Below, in pieces: positions 21,538-29,629 of a DNA stretch of 64,000 bases. The notes beneath the pieces were generated by a model. The model ran no database searches, was not told the DNA's origin, and saw nothing but the letters and a program-made list of their open reading frames with translations. How positions within the stretch are numbered: position 1 is the first letter of the stretch; the number at the start of each line of letters is the position of its first letter. A program made the position numbers and the translations under genes. This DNA is from Punica granatum (lineage: Eukaryota > Streptophyta > Magnoliopsida > Myrtales > Lythraceae): the NCBI RefSeq assembly GCF_007655135.1, contig NC_045129.1, positions 8,060,001-8,124,000 on the forward strand, in the 5' to 3' direction.

Positions 21538-21921
21538 CTATGTGAAATTATCGAACTCTACTAACCTGTCTTGGAGGAAAGCTTGAGTCTGGGATTTTTG
21601 GAGGGATAGTTCTTGTTGCAGCGAATCGATTTTCAGGCAAAGTTCCTGCTGCAAGGACGCTTTGCTGTTGCTTTGTTCCTCCATGTGGAGAACCAATGCA
21701 TTTATGGATTCCTCACCCTTTTGAGGATTCTTTACGGAAGACCATAAATCATCCAAGATGAGTTGTTGCCTGTGGTCAGGCCGCCAAGCCGTGAGGCCGA
21801 ACTTTATGCAGAATCGCTTTTTGGGAGGCAGATCCTGGTGTTTATGGGTTTTGTTCCTAGAGGAGGAACTTTTATCGACCTGGTCAAACCAGGGGAGATC
21901 CATGTTCCTGTATACAGACAT
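21538..21921 (-). CDS. Virus-like element ORF3, 127 aa, coiled-coil protein
   Basis: The N-terminal ~60 residues are basic and polar (DKSSSSRNKTHKHQDLPPKK). The C-terminal half is a Gln/Ser/Leu-rich coiled coil (SLQQELCLKIDSLQQELSL). The start lies 10 nt after the ORF2 stop and the stop lies 12 nt before ORF4. Small coiled-coil proteins that bind virions occur in caulimovirids (the virion-associated protein), so that role is possible. I see no family signature that proves it. Confidence 0.65.
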   Translation of the reverse strand: MSVYRNMDLPWFDQVDKSSSSRNKTHKHQDLPPKKRFCIKFGLTAWRPDHRQQLILDDLWSSVKNPQKGEESINALVLHMEEQSNSKASLQQELCLKIDSLQQELSLQKSQTQAFLQDRLVEFDNFT

Positions 21922-21931
21922 GAAACAATGG

Positions 21932-22321
21932 TTATGGCAGATTAATGTTTAAATGGACTCTTACAGGAGCCTGTAAAGCCAGGTGACCTATGAATAGCTC
22001 ATAGTCCTCCCGGGTTTTTAAAGTGGAGTTGATGTGCTGAAAACAAGGTTTTGTATTGCAAAGAGGGATTTGTTTGCAATGCTTGTTAAAATGGGCACAC
22101 AACACATGGGATACAGGATGATCGATGAGGGCACAGATTTTGTGGATGTATGAAGTGAATATACGATCCATAGAGTTCGTTTCCCCGTCCTGTATGTCCT
22201 TTTGGAGTTTCTCAAGACTTTCGTCTTGCCACAGTTCTAACAGCCAATGGTGTAACCACTCTTGAGCAGATTCCACGGCCATTTCCTGCGCAAAATACAT
22301 CAGTCTATCTTGTAAATGCAT
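21932..22321 (-). CDS. Virus-like element ORF2, 129 aa, unknown
   Basis: Starts MHLQDRLMYFAQEM, rich in Trp, His and Cys (EWLHHWLLELWQD, HVLCAHFNKHCKQ). The first 22 nt overlap the end of ORF1 in another frame, and the stop is 10 nt upstream of ORF3. The His/Cys content could bind metal, but the spacing does not match a known finger. I do not recognise the protein. Confidence 0.65.
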   Translation of the reverse strand: MHLQDRLMYFAQEMAVESAQEWLHHWLLELWQDESLEKLQKDIQDGETNSMDRIFTSYIHKICALIDHPVSHVLCAHFNKHCKQIPLCNTKPCFQHINSTLKTREDYELFIGHLALQAPVRVHLNINLP

Positions 22322-25257
22322 TTGTTAGGGACAAAACAGAATTTTATTTTGTTTCCAAGCCTGTGCGTCTCAATGCCAGATGCTGTGACAAGAAACGATT
22401 TTAAAAGCTGGATGAATGGGGTTCCTAGGATGACCTCATGATTAAGGTTTCTGACTAGGAGGAATGATGTTTTGTACCGGACTCTATTTTGTTCAACTTC
22501 TACTTCGCTCAACTTGTACTGGATGTCGAGCTTAGTACCACTGACCGAAGAAAGTGATTCAGTTGTTTTTTCATAGAATCTGGCAGGAATGAGTTGTTCA
22601 CTAATGCAGTTTTCGTCTGCACCTGTGTCAAACAGAGCAGTTGCATCAATAAACAAATTATGGGTAATGACAAGCTTGATCCTGATCAACCACCTGTTAG
22701 GAGAAGGTTCCCCTATCATGGTTAAGGCTTTCTGCTGGTCATTTTTTGGTTGGTCCAGGGCCAGAGTGTCCTCTGGGTTTTTGTCCTGGGTCATGAGGAC
22801 TTGTCTAGAGCTCCCTGCCTCAGCAACGAACTCTTCGAGACGTCCAATTATGGTGGAGTGCTGTTGCTGTTCAAATCTGAGACAAGCAAGCTCACTCCTG
22901 AGATTATCGATTTCTTTTTGGGCATCAAACGAGATTATGTGAGCTCGTTTTTTGCCATGTCTCTTCAGGATTTCTGATAAGTTATAATTAGGGGTTTTGG
23001 TCTCGGCTTCGAGAGTGCCCTGATTTAACTTTTCAAGATATTGTGTTCTCAACAAAGGGTTTTGGATTTCTCCTGCTATCTCAAGCAGGAATTCTTGGTC
23101 CTTAGTTAAGACGTTTATCGATTTTGACTCTGACGACTGTTCATCAGTCGACCAGTCAAGTTCATCCATCTGCAGACTCTCCTCGCTGGCAGTCGAGAAG
23201 TCCGTTTCAGAGTCGGATAACTCTGTCAACAGATTGCAGATTTGATCTTTTATGTCATCATCAATCGCCAGTTGATGAATCTTTTTGTTGAGGTGACAAT
23301 ACCTCTGGGTATGGCCAGTTTTCCCGCACCTGAAACACTTAAAGGGGGAGATGGACTTTCCCTTTTCCTTTTCAGTGACATGTGGTTTTGAGGGAATCCT
23401 AGATTTTTTATGGAAATGTTTGGGCTTATGTTTTCTGCTGCAGTCCCCACTGCAGGTTATGGGTTTGTCGACCTTTTTGTCAACCTGGAAAGAGGGATCG
23501 AATTGTTGGCAGAAGCTGCCAAGCTCTTTCTTGGTCTGGGCCTTTTCTTTTTTCAATTGTTTTTGGAGTCTGTGCTGAGTACACATTCGGATACCTTCCT
23601 TATGGATGAAGCTGATGAGCTCTCCATAACTCAGTTCTTTGTAAGGTATCTGGCCATGATTTATTGTTTTGATTTCGTTTCGGACTTGTTCTCCTAACAA
23701 GGTTGGCAGACCTGCTAGGAACTTTTCTTTCCAAAACGGCTGGTTGCAATCCTCCCTAGACATGACCCTAGTGAGGAAGGTGTCTTTGTACTGTCTGAAG
23801 TCAGACAGCCTTTTGCATTTTAGGTTTGACAGCAGCTCTAGGTTTTTATCTTTGAGGTGAGAGGGGTCTCCTACGAAGTGTTGGGAGATGGCAAAGACTA
23901 GAGTTGCTACGGCGTCAGGGATGTCTTCGTTGTTAGCATCCCAGATGATCTCACCAGATTCATCTGTCTTGACGCTGGTCAGGATTTCATTTTGTTGGAA
24001 GGGAGAAAGGTAGTTGTCCCACCATCCCTTCAATTGGCCGGTGAACCCTGCTATGAGCATGTGTGCTATGGCTGGGTCCGACAATCGGGTCTGGGTCTTG
24101 TAAGCATTTGACACCATTGTCATCTGCTGTAAGACGCTGAGTATGTTATATTCAGACTGCCCGTCTATGTTCCACTCATAGATGGCATTGGCACTATACC
24201 TATTCTGGACAATGGTGGGTTTTTCTTCCAAAACTAGGTCTGGTGCACTTATGGTAGTGTAGTAGGGTTTTTGGGGTTCCTTCCACACTAATGCTCCTAA
24301 ATCTCCAGAATTATGTATGGCGTTGACGACATTCGAGCCCTGAGACTCTTGTATCTTGATTTTTGTTGCTCTTAATGGGGTTCCTGGCTCTTTTTCAGAA
24401 AGAGGAGTTTCCGGGATTACCATTTTTTGCAAGCTTATGGATGGGGAATTTTCATGGAGATTTATGGATTTTAATCTTCTCTCTATTTTCTGCCTAAACT
24501 CCTGTTTCCTAGAGATAGGAATTTCATGTGGTTTAAAGGGAGGTTTTTTGAAAGACTCTATGGCTACAGGTTTCAATTGGTTCGACTGACTAGAGGTCCC
24601 TACCTGGCTGACTACAGGTCTGGTGACTTCTTGTTCTATCCTATCCAATTGGGAACCTATGGTGTGGAGACACTGGTTTGTGAAATTATTTTGTTCAAAG
24701 ATGTTTTTTATATCTTTGGGTTCCAGTGAATTGTCCACTTTTACTTTGAAGGGAGAGGCCTTGACCTCTGCTTTTTGATGGATTATTTGGATGGTACCTA
24801 AAGGTGGATGTGTGGACTCAACCGGGTCTGCATTCGCAAGATCCCACTTTATGGTTTTCTGAGTTACACATATCATTCTTTTAGGTGCGAAATGATTTTC
24901 AAACCAATCCCAAAATAGGATATTGTTGGAGTTTTTTAGCACGAATGCTGTCCATTCTACCCTGATATGAGATTTGGTATATTCTTCGGAGAATGTCTCG
25001 TGGAGCCATCTCCTCTTATGGTCATTATGGGGTGCTAGGAAATCACTCCTAAGCTTATCGTAATTTATCTCAAATTTCTTGACTACTGTGTCTTCCCTAG
25101 GGACACCTAACACAGACAGTGCTATCTGAGATCTAGCTTCAGCTAATTTTTGGTTTATTCTATCCTGAAAAGAAGACTTTTTGTTGATAGAATAATTATC
25201 GTTTATGTGATGAGAACCTAAGCATGCATGTGGAGGAAAATTTTTAAAAAGACCCAT
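22300..25257 (-). CDS. Virus-like element ORF1: capsid / zinc knuckle / aspartic protease polyprotein, 985 aa
   Basis: Residues about 1-340 form a linker-rich N-terminal region of unknown fold. About 365-560 is a gag-like capsid region containing LIAGFTGQLKGWWDNYL near 400-416, a signature of a plant caulimovirid/gypsy-type gag family. A basic stretch (about 560-635) precedes a canonical CCHC knuckle, CFRCGKTGHTQRYC, near 641-654. An acidic, coiled-coil-like region (about 680-850) leads to a retropepsin: FDTGADENC at about 877-885 and VILGTPF at about 945. The ORF then ends within some 35 residues, where related polyproteins would continue into RT and RNase H. There is no frameshift or internal stop in 2.96 kb. 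A full-length product could assemble particles and process itself, but could not copy RNA alone. Confidence 0.88.
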   Translation of the reverse strand: MGLFKNFPPHACLGSHHINDNYSINKKSSFQDRINQKLAEARSQIALSVLGVPREDTVVKKFEINYDKLRSDFLAPHNDHKRRWLHETFSEEYTKSHIRVEWTAFVLKNSNNILFWDWFENHFAPKRMICVTQKTIKWDLANADPVESTHPPLGTIQIIHQKAEVKASPFKVKVDNSLEPKDIKNIFEQNNFTNQCLHTIGSQLDRIEQEVTRPVVSQVGTSSQSNQLKPVAIESFKKPPFKPHEIPISRKQEFRQKIERRLKSINLHENSPSISLQKMVIPETPLSEKEPGTPLRATKIKIQESQGSNVVNAIHNSGDLGALVWKEPQKPYYTTISAPDLVLEEKPTIVQNRYSANAIYEWNIDGQSEYNILSVLQQMTMVSNAYKTQTRLSDPAIAHMLIAGFTGQLKGWWDNYLSPFQQNEILTSVKTDESGEIIWDANNEDIPDAVATLVFAISQHFVGDPSHLKDKNLELLSNLKCKRLSDFRQYKDTFLTRVMSREDCNQPFWKEKFLAGLPTLLGEQVRNEIKTINHGQIPYKELSYGELISFIHKEGIRMCTQHRLQKQLKKEKAQTKKELGSFCQQFDPSFQVDKKVDKPITCSGDCSRKHKPKHFHKKSRIPSKPHVTEKEKGKSISPFKCFRCGKTGHTQRYCHLNKKIHQLAIDDDIKDQICNLLTELSDSETDFSTASEESLQMDELDWSTDEQSSESKSINVLTKDQEFLLEIAGEIQNPLLRTQYLEKLNQGTLEAETKTPNYNLSEILKRHGKKRAHIISFDAQKEIDNLRSELACLRFEQQQHSTIIGRLEEFVAEAGSSRQVLMTQDKNPEDTLALDQPKNDQQKALTMIGEPSPNRWLIRIKLVITHNLFIDATALFDTGADENCISEQLIPARFYEKTTESLSSVSGTKLDIQYKLSEVEVEQNRVRYKTSFLLVRNLNHEVILGTPFIQLLKSFLVTASGIETHRLGNKIKFCFVPNKCIYKID

Positions 25258-25276
25258 ATTTTAAAAACAATAAACC

Positions 25277-25382
25277 TTCCATGTCGATCTCACATTTATC
25301 TTGACAGTCTATGCATATCAGATCCATGTTCTTCTTGTATTCCATGGTTGTCCCATACGTATAGATCTATGGGTGGAAATGA
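25277..25382. repeat. Inverted repeat arm 2 (106 bp), 5' edge of the virus-like element
   Basis: Reverse complement of 19633-19738. On the minus strand it starts ...ATCATTTCCACCC, exactly where cDNA primed at the PBS-like site would start, and ends at GACATGGAA, 20 bp upstream of the ORF1 ATG. After that point the two arms share nothing. Confidence 0.92.
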
Positions 25383-25410
25383 TATATATATATATACACA
25401 TATATATACG
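25381..25410. repeat. TA-rich run at the left (5') end of the virus-like element
   Basis: gatatatatatatatacacatatatatac, the counterpart of 19371-19394. I cannot tell whether the run is the target or was duplicated on insertion. Confidence 0.8.
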
Positions 25411-28400
25411 CTATGAATACTCTTGAGAAAGTACGGAAACCACGCGTGGCTTGGGATCATGTTGTTTTCTTAACCTCGACTAGTCTTGCCTTAATTTGGC
25501 AAAAAGTTAAACATGAAAAGTAATGCCAGCGACGAATCCTCCAAGCCATGAAAATATATGGCTCCTGGGATCAATGTTAAACCAATTCTAAATAACCTAT
25601 GCATTGCTGAATCTGTGCAGAATAACGGCCGGATACAGGATGTCAGGACATTCCGAATAAAAGCCTTTAGATTACTATATATTGTTAATAAAATTGACAA
25701 CTTGTGTACTAGGCTAGTTGTTCGATGAAAGTTTTGTAAAAGTATATTCCAGATCCAAATGTTTAATTTGTACAAGCCATAAAACGAAAGTGCTTTCAGG
25801 AATAACAGTTAAAGATCGGTACAACGACACGCACTCTTTCGGCTTAAAATCGAGAGACTCAAAGATTGATATTCTCATCATTCATACTTCCCGTACAATT
25901 TATTTTCTATGTTCTTATATATCATTTTACTAATAAGCTCATGCGCTTCTCTTGTAACAAAATTTAAAAAAATGTGCAATTAATATTTGATTAATGTTAT
26001 GTGATGGCGATGAATAGGAATGTGCAACCCACCTATAGCTGCTTTGAGTGATCATTACTTATACGACATATGATGTCGCTAGATCAACTTAGTTAAAGCA
26101 GCTTATTTGAGATTAACATAACTGACAACTAACTGTGACCACTAAGTACAGATCAATATAAACAATTGCAGAATTTTCCTAATTTCCACGAGCTCCTTGA
26201 ATAAGAACGCAAATATTTCAAGACAACTAATAAGAGAAGGCACACGCAATCACTGCCCTGCATAATTTAGAATTGTAAAACATTAATCTTTGTACGTACA
26301 TTAATACTCATGTATACATAATGTATATTAATATATTGAATGATATGTGTACTGGGTTCCATGTTATATATATGTTGCCCGTGGGGCAGTTCCAACTGTT
26401 GGAATCTCGAATTTCGGTCTCTTCGAGGAAATGAGAAGTGCAGAATAATGTTGTTAAATTATTTCTCCACTGTTGAAGGTCCAAAGTAAGTGCAAATCTC
26501 ATACACAATATCAAGAACTTTTGAGCAGCAAAGGGGTGGATCAGGGGAGCTTGTCGTCCCCAAATTATTACCCCGTATGGAAACTTTCCTGCTTATTTAA
26601 AAGAAAATTCCTCCCCTCTATTGTGTGTCTTAGAATATTTTCAAAGCTGTCAACATCACGTCTATCTTATGATCAGTAAATTTCTTTCAGTTTCTTTTTA
26701 AATTTTTAATTTTTGAAAATTTTCCCCTCAAATAATGTCTTCCTACTTCTTAGCACTTTCAACAAGGTCTCTCTACTCTCTTCATGGAACAGTCACATTG
26801 ACAAATGAAATCAACCACGTGCACGGAAGCATCTGAAAATGTGTATCAAATGACATTTTTAACATAGATCGTCACTTAAGGTAGATCCGATGTTTATCAG
26901 GTGACAATCTCTTTAAATGAATAACCAACGTGAAAATCTCTTTAAGTGAATACATAATGTTTATCATAGAAAAACATTGAAACAACTTGTTGATTTCACC
27001 CAAAAAACCCAAAAAAGAACTTGCTGATTAAACAAATGATGATGGACTGATTAAACTGATAGATTGGGAGAAATATTATTCAGAAGAGGTCCGAGTCCTG
27101 TGATTCTTGACCGGCTATAACTTAAAAAGTGGAAGGTCCTCTCGGCCGAAAATACTTAGACACTCACGCCAAGAGAGTTTCACCCTTTAATAGGTCGACC
27201 CGACTCGACTAGACTAGTCGGAGCCTGATTAAGTTTCCGGATATCATGGTTCACACTGAAAAAAAAATACTTACATACTCCTAGAAAATGTGTTTTGCTG
27301 TGTAAACTAACTAGTGCAACATCGATCCTTGTTTTCCTGGTTACGTATAACTGTTCTTTTGGTATCTATGTTTATATGAAAGTGGGAACATAGTGGGTCC
27401 GGCCAGATGATCTCAGAACGTTCCGTTGGTGAATGGAACTTTTTTTATGTTTTTAGTTTTTTTCAAAAAAATAAAATTTTAAAATTTTTAGAAATATACA
27501 GATACAGATTTGTGGTCCGTTCATTATTTTCTTGTTTTTTGGGGTCTCTTTTAAAAATATTTTTAAATTTTTAAATTTTTTTAAAAAGATAAATATAGAT
27601 TTGACGGACCGGTCATTATTTTCTCAATTTTTTGAGAATTTTTAAAAAATAAATTTCTAATTTTTAATTGTTTATGAAAAATATAGATTTTATAATATAG
27701 TTCATTCATTTTTGAATTAATATAATTCATATATGTATTTACAAAAGATTTATTATCTATTTAAGTAAATCACATGAGATCATATATAGTTACTTTTCAA
27801 AAAATAAATATCATAATTTTTCATAAATATGAATCATATTTGCTTTCAAAAAACGAATTAGATCATATTTGTATAGATTTGAATAATATTTGCTTTCAAA
27901 AAATAAATATGATCTTTTTTTTTATTGATATTTTGTATGATACGTTGTCAATATGATCGATCATACATAAACTATGATCGATTCGGCTATAAAAAATACT
28001 GCTATCACTAAATGTAATCTCTCAAAAAGTACATTTACCATTAGACATAAAGGTATGTTATTCAACTTTTTACTTTTTTTTATTTAAATTCTGATTTTCA
28101 ATCTCAAATATGAAAATATAGATCTACCTATCTCCATTTTTCATCTTTTTACACTAATTCGCGAGTTTTCTGTGTAAATTATTAGTTTTTATCATCTTTA
28201 TGTTCGGCTTATTATTGGATGCGTGTAAGTTATTGATAATTGATGGTTAAAATGAGTTACTTAAGCTCTTTTCTGATGGTTGATTTAATAATCTATGTTA
28301 CCTTTTCACTTTCATCTTGGCGTGCTTTGAATTTTTCTTTTTAACGTTCTATCCTGTGCAGCGCAGGGATCAACAACCAGTAATTTTATAAGATAAGATC

Positions 28401-28925
28401 AGAAGAACCACTCAGTACATCAAAACTTCAACAAAGCTACAGGCTTGGGTTGGCTGCCATATATTTAAGAAAAAATATTTTCTCGTATAGAAATTGTATT
28501 TTTCGGAACTAAACCAAACAATATTTTTCATTCTTTTCACGCACAATAAATGTTATTACATGGTTTCATACTACATATACGTACAATCCTTATAATAACT
28601 ATACATACATTAGGCATAACCTTATTTCTCTCTCTTTCGTCTTCTTTATAGAGGAGAGCGGTAATAATAGAAACTACTTTTTAACATAATCAATTGTTTT
28701 TTTTTTTCGGTTACAAAGGAATCACATAAGTCTAATACAACGAAATAAAAATCATAATAGCTAATAAAAGGGCACGGTCACCGTGAGAATAATCCATCGC
28801 TTATTTATTAGTACATTCCCGGGCTCAGGATCCAAACCCGAATTGGAATTTATTCACGTGAGAGGTTCACCATCAATAGCTGTACATCAAATACCTCTGG
28901 CGCTTCTGAGTATGACTATGCACGC
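25411..28925. other. Gene-poor AT-rich stretch
   Basis: No supported gene. Between 27420 and 27960 the sequence is very AT-rich with repeated phrases (tagatttgacggaccggtcattattttc and relatives at about 27500 and 27595; atcatatttgctttcaaaaaa at about 27830 and 27890), that is, a degenerate tandem repeat. The ORF-like frame at 27774-27956 is this repeat. Confidence 0.55.
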
Positions 28926-29366
28926 CTAGACTTTGGGTTCTGAATTTACATTCCCCGCAGCATGGCCGACACCGGGACTGTGTCCAGGTCCCGTAGTTCG
29001 TGACCCAGTAAGAGGATGGGTATCGTCAACATTTATGTGCTGTAGCCCTTTCCGTGGGCCAGCTTTCTTCATGAAATCCTCTAGAGCATGGCCAACTCCA
29101 GGACTACTCCCAGGGTTTGTCGGGCGGAAGTCATCCATGTTGGCCAAATCCGACTGTCCAAACCCAATTTGTCGATTGGCCAGTGCCATGACAGCCGGGG
29201 CCACCTTTTTCTTCACTGCTTTATCGATAGAGAGATCAACACTTGAAATCGAGCTAAAGTCTCGCAGCGACGGTATGGGCCTTCCCTCGGCAAACAGAAC
29301 CAGTGCGTGGGAAACGAATAATGCAAGAGCGATATTACAGTTGAGAAGGAGTAGAAGTGAAGCCAT
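28926..29366 (-). CDS. CEP-family peptide precursor with two hormone domains (CEP-3 here)
   Basis: Single-exon ORF of 146 aa from the ATG at 29364-29366 (MASLLLLLN). A hydrophobic signal peptide covers about 1-27, ending near LFAEG. A propeptide follows, then domain A at 79-93, DFRPTNPGSSPGVGH, a 28-residue spacer, and domain B at about 122-135, SRTTGPGHSPGVGH, with a short tail. Domain A is canonical. Domain B lacks the D-F and has Arg-Thr-Thr-Gly before PGHSPGVGH. One precursor may thus release two peptides of different sequence. It has the same strand as CEP-1 and CEP-2 but is not a recent copy of them. A codon further upstream (TTG) is in frame, but ATG is the plausible start. Confidence 0.92.
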   Translation of the reverse strand: MASLLLLLNCNIALALFVSHALVLFAEGRPIPSLRDFSSISSVDLSIDKAVKKKVAPAVMALANRQIGFGQSDLANMDDFRPTNPGSSPGVGHALEDFMKKAGPRKGLQHINVDDTHPLTGSRTTGPGHSPGVGHAAGNVNSEPKV

Positions 29367-29505
29367 AAGCAAGATTGAAGGGATGAAAGAGGAAGAGAAG
29401 ATGGATTCTTTTATTTCTTAAGGAGGGAAGAGAAAAAAGTTGTTTATATGGAAGTTGTATTGTAGTTCGCTGCAGAATGAGTTTTGAGTTCTCAGCCACC
29501 CTCCC

Positions 29506-29513
29506 TATTTATA
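29506..29513 (-). promoter_or_regulatory. TATA box of CEP-3
   Basis: Minus-strand TATAAATAGGGAGG, about 140 bp upstream of the ATG and about 20 bp downstream of the CEP-1-type upstream unit. Confidence 0.7.
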
Positions 29514-29533
29514 CATACTTGAGAGAAAGTGGA

Positions 29534-29629
29534 AGATTATGAGGATCTTGACCATTGATTTTTTTTATTAAAATATTGCCGTGGTTTGGCTGAGGTTGGT
29601 TGATCAAAATTATTATAAATAGCAATATT
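29534..29629 (-). promoter_or_regulatory. Diverged single copy of the CEP-1 115-bp upstream unit
   Basis: gattatgaggatcttgaccattgattt here against gattatggggatcctgaccattgattt at CEP-1, then aatattgcc, tttggct(t)g(g/a)g and tattataaata in the same order, with an internal gap of about 18 bp. Its distance from the ATG (about 168 bp) is close to that at CEP-1 (about 155 bp). Confidence 0.8.

Larger units (their letters stand above)
19395..25382 (-). mobile_element. Endogenous pararetrovirus-like element without reverse transcriptase
   Basis: In minus-strand order it contains a 106-bp inverted-repeat arm, four packed ORFs (985, 129, 127 and 397 aa), a GC-richer non-coding region with a TATA-like box at 20005-20012, a leader with two GTAAGT donor-like strings, AATAAA near 19745, a PBS-like site at 19623-19635, and about 230 bp more. 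There are no LTRs. The promoter, leader and PBS lie downstream of the ORFs, which is a circular permutation typical of integrated caulimovirid DNA. ORF1 has capsid, zinc-knuckle and aspartic protease signatures, but no RT or RNase H motif is present in any frame. In related plant elements, as I recall them, the protease runs straight into RT. All four ORFs are open, so this does not look like random decay. Alternatives are a non-autonomous gypsy-like element or a recruited capsid locus. Confidence 0.7.

Noticed and set aside
20332..22321. ORF2-ORF4 as remnants of RT and RNase H
   Set aside because: None of the RT boxes or RNase H acidic residues appear; all three start with ATG and have tight spacing.
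22589..24729. Plus-strand frames of up to 117 codons
   Set aside because: Shadows of the 985-codon minus-strand ORF1.
19395..25382. Ordinary LTR retrotransposon
   Set aside because: No direct terminal repeats, and the PBS-like site and promoter lie after the ORFs rather than before them.
28933..29421. 162-codon plus-strand frame
   Set aside because: Antisense of CEP-3, whose signal peptide and two hormone domains explain the open frame.
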